Positions 16,419 through 25,915 of a stretch of 37,093 nt of DNA are shown in pieces (the stretch's first letter is position 1; each line of letters starts with the position of its first letter). Below the pieces are notes generated by a model. That model did not search any database, was not told where the DNA came from, and saw only the letters and a program-made list of their open reading frames with translations. The translations under genes were made by a program, and so were the position numbers. Source of the DNA: Halieaceae bacterium (GTDB lineage: Bacteria; Pseudomonadota; Gammaproteobacteria; Pseudomonadales; Halieaceae); assembly GCA_024224435.1 (NCBI GenBank), contig JAAENL010000269.1, forward strand, positions 1 through 37,093, given 5' to 3'.

Positions 16419-17692
16419 GCATGGCCGGCAGATTTCTGGGCGGTGCCCAGGATCGGTTGTTGCCGGCAGCAATCCCGTTTCGGTTTTTCGTAACCGCCGC
16501 TGTGTTTCACTTGTTGGCCTGGATGGTTCTGCTTCTGGCGGCGGACGAGGTCGCCGGGTTTCGCGGTGGAACTGGGCCCGTCCTGGCGGCCATTCACCTT
16601 CTCACGCTGGGCACCTTGGCGATGACAGCCATCGGTGCCAGCCTGCAACTCTTCCCGGTAGTTACCCGAAGGGCCCTAACACGCAATTGGCCGGGACACT
16701 TCAGCTATGCCCTGATGCTGCCCGGTGTTGCCCTATTGAGTTGGGGCATGGCCCTGCATCAAACCACCGCGATGCAATTGGGGGCCGGGCTTACGTGTTG
16801 CGGGCTTTTGGTGTTTGTCGCCCTCACCGCCAATAATCTACGCCGGGCCAGCAGCATACCAGTGGTCGCAGCGCATGGCTGGCTCGCACTCGCCACGTTG
16901 TTTGTTGCCGCCCTACTGGGTGTGCTGATGATTTGGGGCATCGAACTGAACATTTTGAGCAATCGAAGCGGATTGGCGATTACACATCTGACACTGGCCA
17001 GTTATGGCTTCATGGGATCACTGGTACTGGGCCTGAGCCTGGTCTTAATACCAATGTTCGTGTTATCACGCAGCCTGCCACCAAATCCAGGATGGGCCCA
17101 ACTGGGCCTCACAGCATTGGCCTTGCTGGTTTTTTCGATCTCTTTTGTCAGTGAGTTTCCTGGGCTGATCTGGCTCGCACTCATTGCAGGTTTTGGCGGG
17201 ACTGGCTTCTATCTGTGGCAGATGGCGAAAATCCTGAGGTCAAGCATGCGAAAACGGCTCGGGTTGCCCTTTGTGCTGATACGGGCGTCTTGGGGGTTTC
17301 TGATCCTGACATTGCTGCTCGTTACCGCCTATTTGGCAGGCCTCGCGATCCCCAACGCGGTATCTCTCATCGGGTTCGTGTTGCTGGCTGGATGGTTGCT
17401 GACATTCCTCTGCGGCGTGCTGCACCGGATCATGCCCTTCCTCGCGTCAATGCATGCTGCGGGAAAATCGGGCTTGCCACCCCTGCTGTCAGACCTGACG
17501 GCCGAAGGCCCATTAATGCTGCACGCGGTTTGCCATTTTTCAGCGGTAACCCTCTGCGGCATCGGAATCGTTGCCGATCAAAGCCTGCTGATCCGCATCG
17601 GATCGGCGCTCGGCGTTGTTGGCGCTGCCGGGTTTGCGACCTTTGCAATCATTGTTGCTTTGAAAGTCCGCCAAGGCCCACGAACAAGTTGA
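16415..17692 (+). CDS. Polytopic membrane protein, heme-copper oxidase subunit I/NnrS-like
   Basis: A 425-residue protein with about twelve hydrophobic segments. Histidines recur at membrane positions: AIHLLTLGTLAMTAIGASLQLFPVV (residues 62-86), AAHGWLALATL, ITHLTLASYGFMGSLVLG, VLHRIMPFLASMHAA and MLHAVCHFSAVTLCG. The HLLTLG-and-QL(F)P pattern is that of heme-binding relatives of oxidase subunit I and NnrS found in denitrifiers. I see no partner cytochrome subunits, so it is unlikely to be a full terminal oxidase. It overlaps the DUF2249 gene by ATGA. It may buffer NO or oxygen near the sensitive reductases, but that is inference; the exact family is uncertain. Confidence 0.7.
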   Translation: MSMAGRFLGGAQDRLLPAAIPFRFFVTAAVFHLLAWMVLLLAADEVAGFRGGTGPVLAAIHLLTLGTLAMTAIGASLQLFPVVTRRALTRNWPGHFSYALMLPGVALLSWGMALHQTTAMQLGAGLTCCGLLVFVALTANNLRRASSIPVVAAHGWLALATLFVAALLGVLMIWGIELNILSNRSGLAITHLTLASYGFMGSLVLGLSLVLIPMFVLSRSLPPNPGWAQLGLTALALLVFSISFVSEFPGLIWLALIAGFGGTGFYLWQMAKILRSSMRKRLGLPFVLIRASWGFLILTLLLVTAYLAGLAIPNAVSLIGFVLLAGWLLTFLCGVLHRIMPFLASMHAAGKSGLPPLLSDLTAEGPLMLHAVCHFSAVTLCGIGIVADQSLLIRIGSALGVVGAAGFATFAIIVALKVRQGPRTS

Positions 17693-17739
17693 TTTGCGCC
17701 CTGACAAGGGAGCCTAAATTTCTTGCAAATCTAATTATG

Positions 17740-17751
17740 GTATTATAGTAC
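17740..17751 (+). promoter_or_regulatory. Operator-like dyad GTAT-N4-GTAC upstream of the hemerythrin gene
   Basis: GTATTATAGTAC ends 35 bases before the hemerythrin ATG and includes a TATTAT -10-like hexamer. Over 29 bases from GGTAT it shares about 23 positions with the hcr site at 12355-12383, including ATTTAT and TATTTA further downstream. This implies that the hemerythrin unit has its own promoter in the same regulon. Confidence 0.55.
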
Positions 17752-17786
17752 TTATTTATGTATTTACGCTTTTGACAGGTGACCCA

Positions 17787-18287
17787 ATGAGCTTCACGCG
17801 CCGCACTGCCCAATTGCTTCACGAAGACCACCAGCAGACGATCATAGTGATCGAGGCACTGGATCAACTGATCGCTCGGGCGCGCAAGAAAGCACCCGAC
17901 ACCAATGATCCGATCGTGCGCAAGACCTTGGAAAACGCCAGCGGTGCCATCGAGGAAGAAATCAGTCAGCATTTCGCCTTTGAAGAGAACCAGCTTTTCA
18001 CCCGATTGGAAGAGATGGGCGATGTCAGCATTGGCGAACATTTGCGTGGCGAACACCGTGCTCTTCTCCCGCTTGGCCAAGCAGTTGGCACGATGGCACG
18101 TACGGCTCTTGCAAATGGCTTCACCGATGAAAGCTGGGCAACTTTTCTTAACACCTCAGGCGAGTTGATCGAACGGATGTTTGCCCACATCCAAAAGGAA
18201 GAAATGGCGCTGCTGCCAGCGCTGGAAGATCTACTCGATGCGGAAACTGACATAGAATTGTCCACCGCGTATGCCGACTCCCACTAA
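17787..18287 (+). CDS. Hemerythrin (HHE) domain protein
   Basis: A 166-residue four-helix protein with the diiron ligand pattern of bacterial hemerythrin-like proteins: LLHEDHQ near residue 13, HFAFEENQLF at about 69-78, LRGEHRALL near 91 and MFAHIQKEEMALLP near 132. Such proteins bind O2 or NO, or take part in iron-sulfur repair. The ATG at 17787 is preferred, with AGGTG upstream; a TTG 15 bases earlier is weaker. It follows the DUF2249 and membrane genes but has its own candidate operator. In this setting it may scavenge oxygen or NO to protect HcrABC and BcrABCD, which are rapidly inactivated; this is inferred. Confidence 0.85.
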   Translation: MSFTRRTAQLLHEDHQQTIIVIEALDQLIARARKKAPDTNDPIVRKTLENASGAIEEEISQHFAFEENQLFTRLEEMGDVSIGEHLRGEHRALLPLGQAVGTMARTALANGFTDESWATFLNTSGELIERMFAHIQKEEMALLPALEDLLDAETDIELSTAYADSH

Positions 18288-18306
18288 GACAAGCGAGGCC
18301 TGCACC

Positions 18307-18845
18307 ATGCCAGACACTCAAACCAAATCAACGACCAAACCGCTCTCAGCAGACGATCTGAGTGCGGTTATCGCAATCGACAAGGCCACTTCGTGCACAT
18401 CGCGTCGTGGCTATTTTGAAAAACGCCTGAAGGCGGCAAGGCTGGATCAAGTGCGTCGCTTGACGCGATCGGGGTAAAACAAGGATCCGGACTGCAAGGT
18501 GTCGGGCAATTGCTTTTGGGCGAAGTTGAAAGCATTCTGCGCCACAAGGGTGTGGCGCAGATCACTAGCCAGCTGGATTGGGATCAATGGAACGTGCTCA
18601 GTTTCCTTGCGCATGAAGGTTTTGGTCTCGCACCAAATATCATCCTGACCCGCGACACATCAGAGATGCCGCAGGTTCTTGAAGAAATTGAGGCGGATGA
18701 CGAAGTTGATCTCAGCTCACCTGAGGGTGACGCCGAAATTGCATTGTCGCGGGATCGAATCCCGGTCCGCACCACGGAAGAACGCGATCTGGCTGCGATG
18801 GGCTTTAAACCTGCGCAACGCATCGCATTGCAAAAGCAGCTTTGA
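18307..18845 (+). pseudogene. Remnant of a tandem-GNAT acetyltransferase with internal deletions and a frameshift
   Basis: An ATG at 18307 opens a GNAT-like N terminus (LSADDLSAVIAIDKATS, RRGYFEKRLKAA) which runs to a stop at 18475-18477. In another frame, from about 18450, the text ASLDAIGVKQ-GSGLQGVGQLLLGEVE is a typical GNAT motif A, followed by WNVLSFLAHEGFGLAPNIILTRDT, the end of a GNAT domain. About 30-40 residues between the two are missing and the frame is shifted. A linker then leads to ALSRDRIPVRTTEERDLAA, the start of a second GNAT domain, joined directly to MGFKPAQRIALQKQL, which looks like the end of a GNAT domain; the core between them is absent. The gene is thus broken twice. 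It begins 20 bases after the hemerythrin gene. The comparison with intact tandem-GNAT proteins is from memory. Confidence 0.7.
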
Positions 18846-18890
18846 AGGAAGTCGAGAAAGGCAAACACCTCCCTGTGTCCTCCTTTTCTC

Positions 18891-18930
18891 AACCGCACGA
18901 CTGTCTTTAGGATGGCCGGGCGGTTTTTCT
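18891..18930 (+). terminator. Possible rho-independent terminator
   Basis: AACCGC (18891-18896) and GCGGTT (18920-18925) form a six-base-pair stem followed by TTTCT. The loop is long at 23 bases, so this is a weak candidate for ending the hemerythrin/pseudogene transcript. The rest of the gap up to 19101 shows nothing I can name. Confidence 0.3.
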
Positions 18931-19101
18931 TTCACTGATGCCCGCCAGTTGCCGGCCCATCATGTATTGGTGAGGCTCCGTGGCATCTCATGTTCGCAAG
19001 CGATGGCACGCCTGGCCAAAGTAGTATGCTAGCCATGATGTAAGGGGCAGCGAGAGTTAGTCCGCTGAACCTCTTTCGGGAGGCATTTGGAAATTGCCCT
19101 G

Positions 19102-19344
19102 CTACTGCAAGGCCTCGTATTTCGCCTGCAGTTCTTCTTCGCTCTCTTCCCAATCGGGATTGGGCACAATGCAGGCCTCGGGACAAACTAGCTTGCATTG
19201 CGGCTCGTCCTCTTCACCGACACATTCGGTGCATTTCATCGGGTCAATCTTGTAGAACGGATCGCCCTCTGTAATTGCCTCGTTCGGGCAGACCGGTTCG
19301 CAGGCATCACAAGCCGTGCAAGGGTCAACAATCATGAGCGCCAT
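19102..19344 (-). CDS. fdx: 2[4Fe-4S] ferredoxin, electron donor to benzoyl-CoA reductase
   Basis: An 80-residue ferredoxin. The first cluster motif is CTACDACEPVCP and the second is CTECVGEEDEPQCKLVCP, with an enlarged loop between the second and third cysteines. This loop is typical of the Allochromatium/Thauera-type low-potential ferredoxins. The ATG at 19344 follows AAGGAGG at good spacing. It is the last gene of had-oah-dch-bcrCBAD-fdx, as in Thauera aromatica, where the ferredoxin is reduced by KorAB and delivers electrons to benzoyl-CoA reductase. The acidic C-terminal tail (EESEEELQAKYEAL) is also usual. Confidence 0.93.
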   Translation of the reverse strand: MALMIVDPCTACDACEPVCPNEAITEGDPFYKIDPMKCTECVGEEDEPQCKLVCPEACIVPNPDWEESEEELQAKYEALQ

Positions 19345-19367
19345 TTCAATTTCCTCCTTGTAGGTTC

Positions 19368-20213
19368 TCAGGATGCCTTGAGCATCTGTCCGCTGTTGGT
19401 GAGCTTTTCGTGTCGGAATGCACCCCAAAGCGCGGCTCCGATGGCTCCAGCATAAATCGAATTGGGATCGTTAACGACCTCGGCCTCGACCCCTTTCATC
19501 TTGGCCAGTTGTTCACGCATCGCTTCGCAAAGACCTTCATCCAGAGCTAATCCACCGGTCATCATGATCAGATCGTTCTTGACGCCGATGGATTTCAACA
19601 ATCGCGCCAGACGGCTGGCCATAGACAGATGGATACCCTTCAGAATGTTGGGCGACGTGATGCCACGCGACACCATATTGATCACGTCAGTTTCGGCCAG
19701 CACGGCGCAGATCGAGGACACCTCTTCGGGGTCATCCGCCTGCATCGAAAGATTGCCAATCTCGTCCTGGGCGATGCCCAGATATCTGGCAATGTTTTCC
19801 AGAAACTGACCCGACCCCGAGGCACACTGGCTGGTCATCTTGTAGTTGGTGACCTTGCCCTTTTCATCGGTAATCATGGCGCGACCATGCAACGCGCCAC
19901 AATCCAGAATGGCAACAGCTTTTGGGTTCAGAAAACGCGCACCCCGGGCATGGCTGGTCATCGAGTAAAAGTGCCCGGTGTGATACGGGATCGATTCTCC
20001 CTCACCCGTGGTCGCCACATAATCGAGATCGCTTTCGGCAACTCCCGCATCTTCCAGAACTTGCTCAAACGCTTCACGAGAAAGTTGCATCGGATCGCGC
20101 TGACGGATCCGCAGCGTGCATCTCGAAAGCCATTCTTCTTTGCCATCTTCGACCCGGAAGATCGCCGCTTTCACGGCCCCCGTGCCTACGTCGATACCTG
20201 CTGTCAGGGTCAT
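19368..20213 (-). CDS. bcrD: Benzoyl-CoA reductase subunit D (ATPase)
   Basis: A 281-residue ASKHA-fold ATPase of the 2-hydroxyacyl-CoA dehydratase activator family. The phosphate-binding segment is [11 protein letters not shown] at residues 7-17, and Cys130 in [13 protein letters not shown] is the single cysteine expected to help hold the [4Fe-4S] cluster bridging BcrA and Bcr[13 protein letters not shown] is the adenosine motif. With BcrA it uses ATP to drive low-potential electrons onto the BcrBC active-site module, reducing benzoyl-CoA to cyclohexa-1,5-diene-1-carbonyl-CoA. It overlaps bcrA by ATGA. Size and order fit the Thauera type rather than the Azoarcus Bzd type. Confidence 0.94.
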   Translation of the reverse strand: MTLTAGIDVGTGAVKAAIFRVEDGKEEWLSRCTLRIRQRDPMQLSREAFEQVLEDAGVAESDLDYVATTGEGESIPYHTGHFYSMTSHARGARFLNPKAVAILDCGALHGRAMITDEKGKVTNYKMTSQCASGSGQFLENIARYLGIAQDEIGNLSMQADDPEEVSSICAVLAETDVINMVSRGITSPNILKGIHLSMASRLARLLKSIGVKNDLIMMTGGLALDEGLCEAMREQLAKMKGVEAEVVNDPNSIYAGAIGAALWGAFRHEKLTNSGQMLKAS

Positions 20214-21535
20214 GCTTCCACTCCTTCCACGCGGCCCTCGGCGGCGCGGCGGGCAAATTCGGCACCACCAAGAGCGCCGGTGTAAATCGAGTCCGGATTG
20301 ATATTGATCGTCACGTCACCGTAGTTCTCAACGATCAGTTTCTTCAGCTCGCGCACTGCGGCCTCATTTTTGGCGACGCCACCGGTAAAGGTCATCTGAT
20401 CGGCAACCCCACCCGAGCGTGACAGGATCGAAACCGCCCTCAGGATGATCGCTCGGTGCAGACCCGCAAGGATATCCTCGCGTTTTTCTCCCAGAGCAAG
20501 CCTGTCGCGCAACTCGGCCCCGGCGAACACGGTACAGGTCGAGTTGATGCGGGCAGGTTTGCCCGATTTCATCGCCAGCGGCCCCAGCTCGTGCAGCCCC
20601 ATGTTCATCTCGTCTGCGATATAGCCCAGATACCGGCCACATCCTGCGGCGCAGCGATCATTCATCTGGAAATTTTCAACAATACCGCTGGGATCGACCT
20701 GAATACCCTTGGTATCCTGGCCACCGATGTCCAAAACCGTGCGGGTTTCAGGATACATCATATGCGCCCCTAACCCGTGGCACAGGATCTCCGACCGGAT
20801 ATGCTCTTTCGAAAAAGGCAGCGTCACCCGGCCATACCCAGTGCCAACCAGAAAGCTTTCCTCAAGCTCGATATCCAGTGCATTTTTGGCTTTGTTCGCC
20901 AATTCCGCACCCATCCCGGCGCCGTCACTTGTCACCCGCTCCAATGCCTTTTTGAACTTGGCATTCAGACTGCCGGAGGGCGGGCGATTTTCCACCGCGA
21001 TAATCGACTTGTCATAGACATTAAGCAGAACATCATAGCCGACACCTGCCTCGCGCCCCACCTCCTCGGCCACGGCAAGATACCGCGAACCGGCTATGTC
21101 CCGGAAGAAGTCCGACTTGCGTTCCGCACCGGGTGCAAACATTGCTGGCGCTTCGCCGCGCAGACGCTTGAACACCTCGGCCAGCGCCGCTTTGACCCCG
21201 TCCCCGATCTTCTCAAACCGCTCACCGCGGACCAGTCTGGTACAGGTTTCTTCCAGATCTGCCAGCTGCTCCAGAAACTGCTCAAGCCGGAACGACCGCT
21301 CCAACGCCCCAAGAAACTCTTCAACCTGATCGCTCAGCGTTCCGCTCGCGCCGAACTCCCGCCGAAACAGAGTGAAGCGCGCGTCGACCTTGGCCTCTTC
21401 CGTGGCCACCGAGCACGCGGTTTCATAATTCGAGCGCGAATTGGTGATGCCACGGCCTAGGACCTTCTCTTCCTCATCAAGCAAAACCGCCTTGGTGGTG
21501 GTCGAGCCGAGGTCGATACCTACATAGGTTTTCAT
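20210..21535 (-). CDS. bcrA: Benzoyl-CoA reductase subunit A (ATPase)
   Basis: A 441-residue ASKHA ATPase. [14 protein letters not shown] at residues 7-20 binds phosphate, [11 protein letters not shown] at 269-279 is the second phosphate motif, and Cys295 in [14 protein letters not shown] is the cluster ligand. A roughly 150-residue insertion (about 40-190), rich in charged helices, separates the first motif from the core; this makes BcrA much longer than BcrD and is normal for the Thauera-type subunit. It pairs with BcrD as the ATP-hydrolysing electron-activation module. Both ends overlap neighbours by ATGA. Confidence 0.94.
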   Translation of the reverse strand: MKTYVGIDLGSTTTKAVLLDEEEKVLGRGITNSRSNYETACSVATEEAKVDARFTLFRREFGASGTLSDQVEEFLGALERSFRLEQFLEQLADLEETCTRLVRGERFEKIGDGVKAALAEVFKRLRGEAPAMFAPGAERKSDFFRDIAGSRYLAVAEEVGREAGVGYDVLLNVYDKSIIAVENRPPSGSLNAKFKKALERVTSDGAGMGAELANKAKNALDIELEESFLVGTGYGRVTLPFSKEHIRSEILCHGLGAHMMYPETRTVLDIGGQDTKGIQVDPSGIVENFQMNDRCAAGCGRYLGYIADEMNMGLHELGPLAMKSGKPARINSTCTVFAGAELRDRLALGEKREDILAGLHRAIILRAVSILSRSGGVADQMTFTGGVAKNEAAVRELKKLIVENYGDVTININPDSIYTGALGGAEFARRAAEGRVEGVEA

Positions 21536-22839
21536 GCCGCTGCTCCTTTACCGCTACGTTTCTGTTCAACCATCTGGAAATAGCTTTCCAGCCGGTTCTT
21601 GACGTTCGCTGCCGAAAAATAGCGCGGATCGACCAGATCGGTCTCGATAAAGGCCGCCGGTTTGCCGGTGCGTTTCTCGACCTCGCGCATGATCAGAAGC
21701 TGACCCGCCGAAAAGCTGTTACAGCTCTTGATTGAGTTGATCAGAAGGCCGTCTGCCTCATACTCGTTGATGTAGTCAGTGAGCATGTCGATGCGCATTG
21801 GCAGAGATCGATTGGTGTAGACACCAAGACAGTACTCCGCCAATGATTCCAATGGCCTGTCAGGATCGTGCCGGAACCCATAATCGTATGTTCCACCCAC
21901 CTTGGTATAGGACGAGGCGACCACAGTTGCGCCTTCCTCATAGAACATTTTCCAGAACTGACGGAATGATGTGTAGTTGGGCGGCCCTTCCACAACGAGC
22001 CGGTATTTCTCTTCGTCCATCGGTCCATCGGGTGTGACCGGCCCAAGACCCTTGAGCATCCGCTGATCCACCTCTTCGCGCAGGAAGCGATAGTAATCGA
22101 TGGCGTCATCGGTGCCACGGAACGCGCCAAAAATTGGACCGATATAGTAGATTCCGCCAAAGTATGCGTCGATTGGCGATGGTTTGTTTTTACCGGTCTG
22201 CAGGATATAGACCAAATCATCTTCCGCCTGCGCCGATTTCTTCAGGTATTCGCGCAGCCGGTCGATATCGAACTTGACACCAGACACCTGTTCCAGCGTC
22301 GGGATCACGTCTTCCTTTAACTGTTTGACCATGTACTGGATCATGTTCGGCGTGACCTTGCCGTCGGCCATGTAAGGTGTCTGCAGGAAAATGGTCGGGC
22401 ATTTGTATTGCTCACGCAGCAACTCGAACCATTTCAAAAAGGTAAAGCAGCCGGTGTAGGACAACAACAAAACATCAGGATCAGGCAGCTTTTTGCCATT
22501 TGGCCCGATGTTGCCTTTCATCATCATACCGATGTCTGATTTGACGTAAGTGCAGACATCTTCCGAATGCCCGGCACGTTCAGCCTCCATGATGTACTGG
22601 CCACTCTGCTTGCGCAGACCCGACTGGATCGCGTTGACCTCCGGCAGGTTGTTGACCAGATCAAAACACATGAGAAGCTCATTCAGGTTGCCCGGCACGA
22701 AGGTCGAGGCGACCTTGGCATCCGTCTCCGGCGCACTGGACAGACGCTCATAATGCTCCGCCATCATCTGCTTTTGCTTGATCATCGAGGCATCTTTTAG
22801 CACGTCGGTGGGCTGGGCCTTGACGACTGAGGGTCTCAT
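21532..22839 (-). CDS. bcrB: Benzoyl-CoA reductase subunit B
   Basis: A 435-residue member of the 2-hydroxyglutaryl-CoA dehydratase D family. Characteristic features are [18 protein letters not shown] near residues 55-72, [19 protein letters not shown], and the late [18 protein letters not shown] segment, with cysteines placed to bind an active-site [4Fe-4S] cluster. With BcrC it holds the benzoyl-CoA site where the aromatic ring is reduced by two electrons. I start it at 22839, four bases into the end of bcrC (ATGA), rather than at the further upstream in-frame start. Length agrees with Thauera BcrB. Confidence 0.94.
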   Translation of the reverse strand: MRPSVVKAQPTDVLKDASMIKQKQMMAEHYERLSSAPETDAKVASTFVPGNLNELLMCFDLVNNLPEVNAIQSGLRKQSGQYIMEAERAGHSEDVCTYVKSDIGMMMKGNIGPNGKKLPDPDVLLLSYTGCFTFLKWFELLREQYKCPTIFLQTPYMADGKVTPNMIQYMVKQLKEDVIPTLEQVSGVKFDIDRLREYLKKSAQAEDDLVYILQTGKNKPSPIDAYFGGIYYIGPIFGAFRGTDDAIDYYRFLREEVDQRMLKGLGPVTPDGPMDEEKYRLVVEGPPNYTSFRQFWKMFYEEGATVVASSYTKVGGTYDYGFRHDPDRPLESLAEYCLGVYTNRSLPMRIDMLTDYINEYEADGLLINSIKSCNSFSAGQLLIMREVEKRTGKPAAFIETDLVDPRYFSAANVKNRLESYFQMVEQKRSGKGAAA

Positions 22840-24011
22840 GCTGCACTCCACAATTTGATTGAATCCACAAACGTTCCGGCCTGCTCGCGAATGGGTTGCA
22901 TCTGGCCAGAGTTTTCGGCGTATTTGAACGCGATGAAGGGCACGTTTGCCTCTTTAAGCACGTTCTGCAGAATGGGCCGGTCCAACAGCGCCGGATCGCA
23001 GAAACTGGTCGAGGCAAAGATCACGCCTTCGGCACCAGTGTCGCGCACTGCCCGTACCAGGAACTGACCCTTCTCAGCCTGATCTGGCTCGTACTTGGCG
23101 GCGGTTGACATTGAACTGTGCAAGAACGCCTGGCTCAGATTGTGCATTGGGTCACCGTCGCTCGGTACATCGCCCAACAGCCAGCGGCTGATCAGAACAA
23201 AGTCGTCATCGACAATGTAACAGCCCGACAGCTCCAACGATTTGATCAGGTTGAGCGGCGGCTGTTCACAGAACATGCCCGTCAGAACCACCCGGGAATT
23301 GTCCTTGATCGGCCGATCCTCGGCAGTTGCGGCGGCAATGTAATCACGCACCAGAACTGTGTGCTCTTCCACCGGAATTACCAGCCCGGCTCGCATTATC
23401 AGATAGGCCTCGGACGCTGGCGCCTTCCATGGCTGCGCTGCACGCAGGGCATAAAGCTCGCCAATCGCTCGACGGTTTTCATTGTAAACTTCGATCGAGG
23501 CGCGGATATCATCATCGCTGATCTTGCGCCCGCCGATATTTTCAAGATCATACAGAAATTCGCGCATCTCACCGGTATAGAACACGCCGCCAATCTCGTC
23601 CTTGTAGGTCTGCGGCACGTCGAAGTACTTCGAGTAGACATCCGGGAACAGCATCTTCCACATGCCACTCAGATTGCGGATCACATCGCAAATCGACGGA
23701 AACAGCATGCCATCGACAAAATCGACCCGTCCGGAAACGCCCAACTCGATGGTCGAGCGCGGAATGCGGCAAATGTAGCTTTGATAGTAAGCGTCACCGT
23801 GGATCACTTCGAGGTTGTCACCCCCACCCATAATCCCCATTGGCAGCATGCCGGCGGCGTGGATCAGTTCGCGCGGGACGTAGACTGGCATATAACCGAT
23901 CACCTTGCGACCCGGTTCGGCGTCTTTCCATTCACGGGCTGCCGTGAAGTTGAGATCTTCATAAAGCTCTTCGCAACGCGCGACGATTTCGGATACGGAT
24001 TTGCCTGTCAT
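22836..24011 (-). CDS. bcrC: Benzoyl-CoA reductase subunit C
   Basis: A 391-residue protein of the 2-hydroxyglutaryl-CoA dehydratase family, starting MTGKSVSEIVARCEELYEDL. VIGYMPVYVPRELIHAAGMLPMG is the family N-terminal motif, and cysteines in SYICRIPRS, FPSICDVIRN and GMFCEQPPLN could supply cluster ligands. It forms the ring-reducing module with BcrB. The ATG at 24011 overlaps the dch stop by ATGA. Position right after dch and before bcrB reproduces the order known in Thauera aromatica. Confidence 0.93.
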   Translation of the reverse strand: MTGKSVSEIVARCEELYEDLNFTAAREWKDAEPGRKVIGYMPVYVPRELIHAAGMLPMGIMGGGDNLEVIHGDAYYQSYICRIPRSTIELGVSGRVDFVDGMLFPSICDVIRNLSGMWKMLFPDVYSKYFDVPQTYKDEIGGVFYTGEMREFLYDLENIGGRKISDDDIRASIEVYNENRRAIGELYALRAAQPWKAPASEAYLIMRAGLVIPVEEHTVLVRDYIAAATAEDRPIKDNSRVVLTGMFCEQPPLNLIKSLELSGCYIVDDDFVLISRWLLGDVPSDGDPMHNLSQAFLHSSMSTAAKYEPDQAEKGQFLVRAVRDTGAEGVIFASTSFCDPALLDRPILQNVLKEANVPFIAFKYAENSGQMQPIREQAGTFVDSIKLWSAA

Positions 24012-24775
24012 CTGTTTTCCCACTTTGCTTTGCGTTTGGCGAGAAAGGCTTCAAGACCCTCCACCGCGTCACGGGTTGACATCAGATCGTTCAGATAAAG
24101 CGCCTCGACTTCGTCCAGACGCACCGCCATACGGCGGCAGAAATCGGCGCGCGCCGATTTCACGGCCATGCGCAGTGAACTGGCGCTTTTTGGTTTGAGG
24201 TGGGTTTCGGCAAAGGCCAAAGCCGCGGCTTCCGGTTCAGGATCGACCATGTCAACCAACCCGACCTGCCGCGCCTCTTCACCGCTGATCGAGCGACCAG
24301 AGTAAAGCAGGTCTTCTGCCATCGCCTGCCCCATACGTTCCGGCATCAAGCAAGACGCCGCAGGGGCAAACACACCCAGCATCATTTCGGGCTGGCCCAG
24401 ATTGGCATCGGGAGCAGAATAAATCCTATGCCCGGCCATCGCCACTTCCAGCCCGCCGCCAAGGCACTGACCACGAACCGCAACCAGTACCGGCACCGGA
24501 AACTCCAGAATCCGGCGCACCAGCGCGTGCAGCGCCGCCAGCATCTCGGCACAACTGTCCGGCAAATGCTCTTCAACCGAGGCTCCGAAACTGAAATGTG
24601 GACCCTCGGCCTCGATCAGAACGGCAACCAGATCGGTATTGTCATCCGCCTTGCCCAACGCGGCATCCAGTGCCGCAATCATCTCGGCATCAACAATGTT
24701 CGCCTTGGGTCGATTCAGCCTTAACCGCAAAACCGCGCCATCAAGTGCGGGTGTTATGCCAAGCACGTCGGTCAT
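24008..24775 (-). CDS. dch: Cyclohexa-1,5-diene-1-carbonyl-CoA hydratase
   Basis: A 255-residue crotonase-fold enzyme. FSFGASVEEHLPD near residues 60-72 and RGQCLGGGLEVAMAGHRIYSA at about 103-123 form the oxyanion hole and CoA site; QPEMMLGVFAPAASCLMP is typical of dienoyl-CoA hydratases of this pathway. It adds water to the product of benzoyl-CoA reductase, giving 6-hydroxycyclohex-1-ene-1-carbonyl-CoA. The start at 24775 overlaps the oah stop by ATGA; the longer upstream frame is shadow sequence. The operon context separates it from general enoyl-CoA hydratases. Confidence 0.92.
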   Translation of the reverse strand: MTDVLGITPALDGAVLRLRLNRPKANIVDAEMIAALDAALGKADDNTDLVAVLIEAEGPHFSFGASVEEHLPDSCAEMLAALHALVRRILEFPVPVLVAVRGQCLGGGLEVAMAGHRIYSAPDANLGQPEMMLGVFAPAASCLMPERMGQAMAEDLLYSGRSISGEEARQVGLVDMVDPEPEAAALAFAETHLKPKSASSLRMAVKSARADFCRRMAVRLDEVEALYLNDLMSTRDAVEGLEAFLAKRKAKWENR

Positions 24776-25893
24776 TTGCGCACGCCCGGCATCATGCTGT
24801 CGATGTAATCCGGAGTCCATTTTGCGCCCTCGGCCAACTCCTTGCGCAGCAGCGCAAAATCAACTTCCCGACCAACCTCACGGTCACCTTCGTTGAAGGC
24901 ACGGAAGCCCATGTTGGCCTCAGTCATCATATTGCCACCCAGCCAGGCCCGTGCGTTTTCCTTGTTGGTGTTCCACGCGTTCAGCTTGGGCTTGCGCAGC
25001 TCTTCTACCGATTTGGTGGTACAGTCGGGGAAGGTCAGCAACAGCTTGGCGCAGAGTTCCTCTACCTTGGCATCCAGAGCACTCAGGTCCATTTCACCGG
25101 TCTTCATCACCGCCTTACCGGCCGCCAACGCCTCGCCCTCTTTCATCTCGCCATGTAAAATGCGGCCCATGAAATCGGTCTTCATTTCGGTTTCAACCAG
25201 CGGGTTGGCGACATATTCGCCATCCACCTTCAACCCCGGAACGATATCCGTGAGGATTCCCAGCCGCAGCGCCTTCTGAGCGGTAAAGCTCTCGCATAGA
25301 ACGCCCGAATTCATTGCCTGCTCACAGCCGATCATCACCGGAAGAAAGTCGGTCGATCCACCGATGGCCGCCGAACCATGCTTGGGACCGGCCTGGCCGA
25401 ACCGCGCCATATCCTGAGCGATCGAGAAATCACAGGCCATGCCAATTTCCTGGCCACCGCCAATGCGCATACCGTTGACCCGGCAAATGACCGGTTTGTC
25501 ACAGCCCAAAATCGCCGAAACCATATCGTTGAACAGGCGCATGTACTGGCGGTACTCATGCGGGCGCCCGGCATAGTACTCGGCATATTCCTTGGTGTTG
25601 CCACCAGTGCAGAATGCCTTGTCACCTGCCGCCGTAAACACCACTGCGTTGACATCGCGCATATTCGAGGCCGCGCGGAACGCGAGGATCACCGATTTCA
25701 CCATGGCAGTGTTGTATGAGTTGTACTGCGTTGGATTGTTAAGGATAATCCACGCGTTAAACAGGCCATCAGCGACGCTCCCGTCAGGCAATGTCGCCGG
25801 GCGTTTTTGAAAGATCACCTGATCGGTAATGGCTTCGCGCGTGCCTTCGGGCACCAGATCATGCGATACAAAATCGAATTTTTGAAAGTTCAC
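24772..25893 (-). CDS. oah: 6-oxocyclohex-1-ene-1-carbonyl-CoA hydrolase
   Basis: A 373-residue crotonase-superfamily protein, longer than simple hydratases and close to the Thauera Oah length. NNPTQYNSYNTAMVKSVILAFR (near 70-90), FCTGGNTKEYAEYYAG, and RVNGMRIGGGQEIGMACDFSIAQD are signatures of this ring-opening hydrolase. It hydrates and hydrolyses the cyclic oxo-enoyl-CoA to 3-hydroxypimeloyl-CoA. The start is GTG at 25893, with AAAGGAG eight bases upstream; there is no suitable ATG and the upstream in-frame extension is shadow sequence from the had end. It lies 22 bases after had. Confidence 0.94.
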   Translation of the reverse strand: MNFQKFDFVSHDLVPEGTREAITDQVIFQKRPATLPDGSVADGLFNAWIILNNPTQYNSYNTAMVKSVILAFRAASNMRDVNAVVFTAAGDKAFCTGGNTKEYAEYYAGRPHEYRQYMRLFNDMVSAILGCDKPVICRVNGMRIGGGQEIGMACDFSIAQDMARFGQAGPKHGSAAIGGSTDFLPVMIGCEQAMNSGVLCESFTAQKALRLGILTDIVPGLKVDGEYVANPLVETEMKTDFMGRILHGEMKEGEALAAGKAVMKTGEMDLSALDAKVEELCAKLLLTFPDCTTKSVEELRKPKLNAWNTNKENARAWLGGNMMTEANMGFRAFNEGDREVGREVDFALLRKELAEGAKWTPDYIDSMMPGVRK

Positions 25894-25915
25894 AGGCCTA
25901 TCTCCTTTGTCAGTC

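Noticed and set aside
19030-19101. Possible structured RNA or terminator downstream of the ferredoxin gene
   Set aside because: The imperfect complementarity around GAGGTTCAGCGGACTAACTC does not form a convincing stem and has no T-run.
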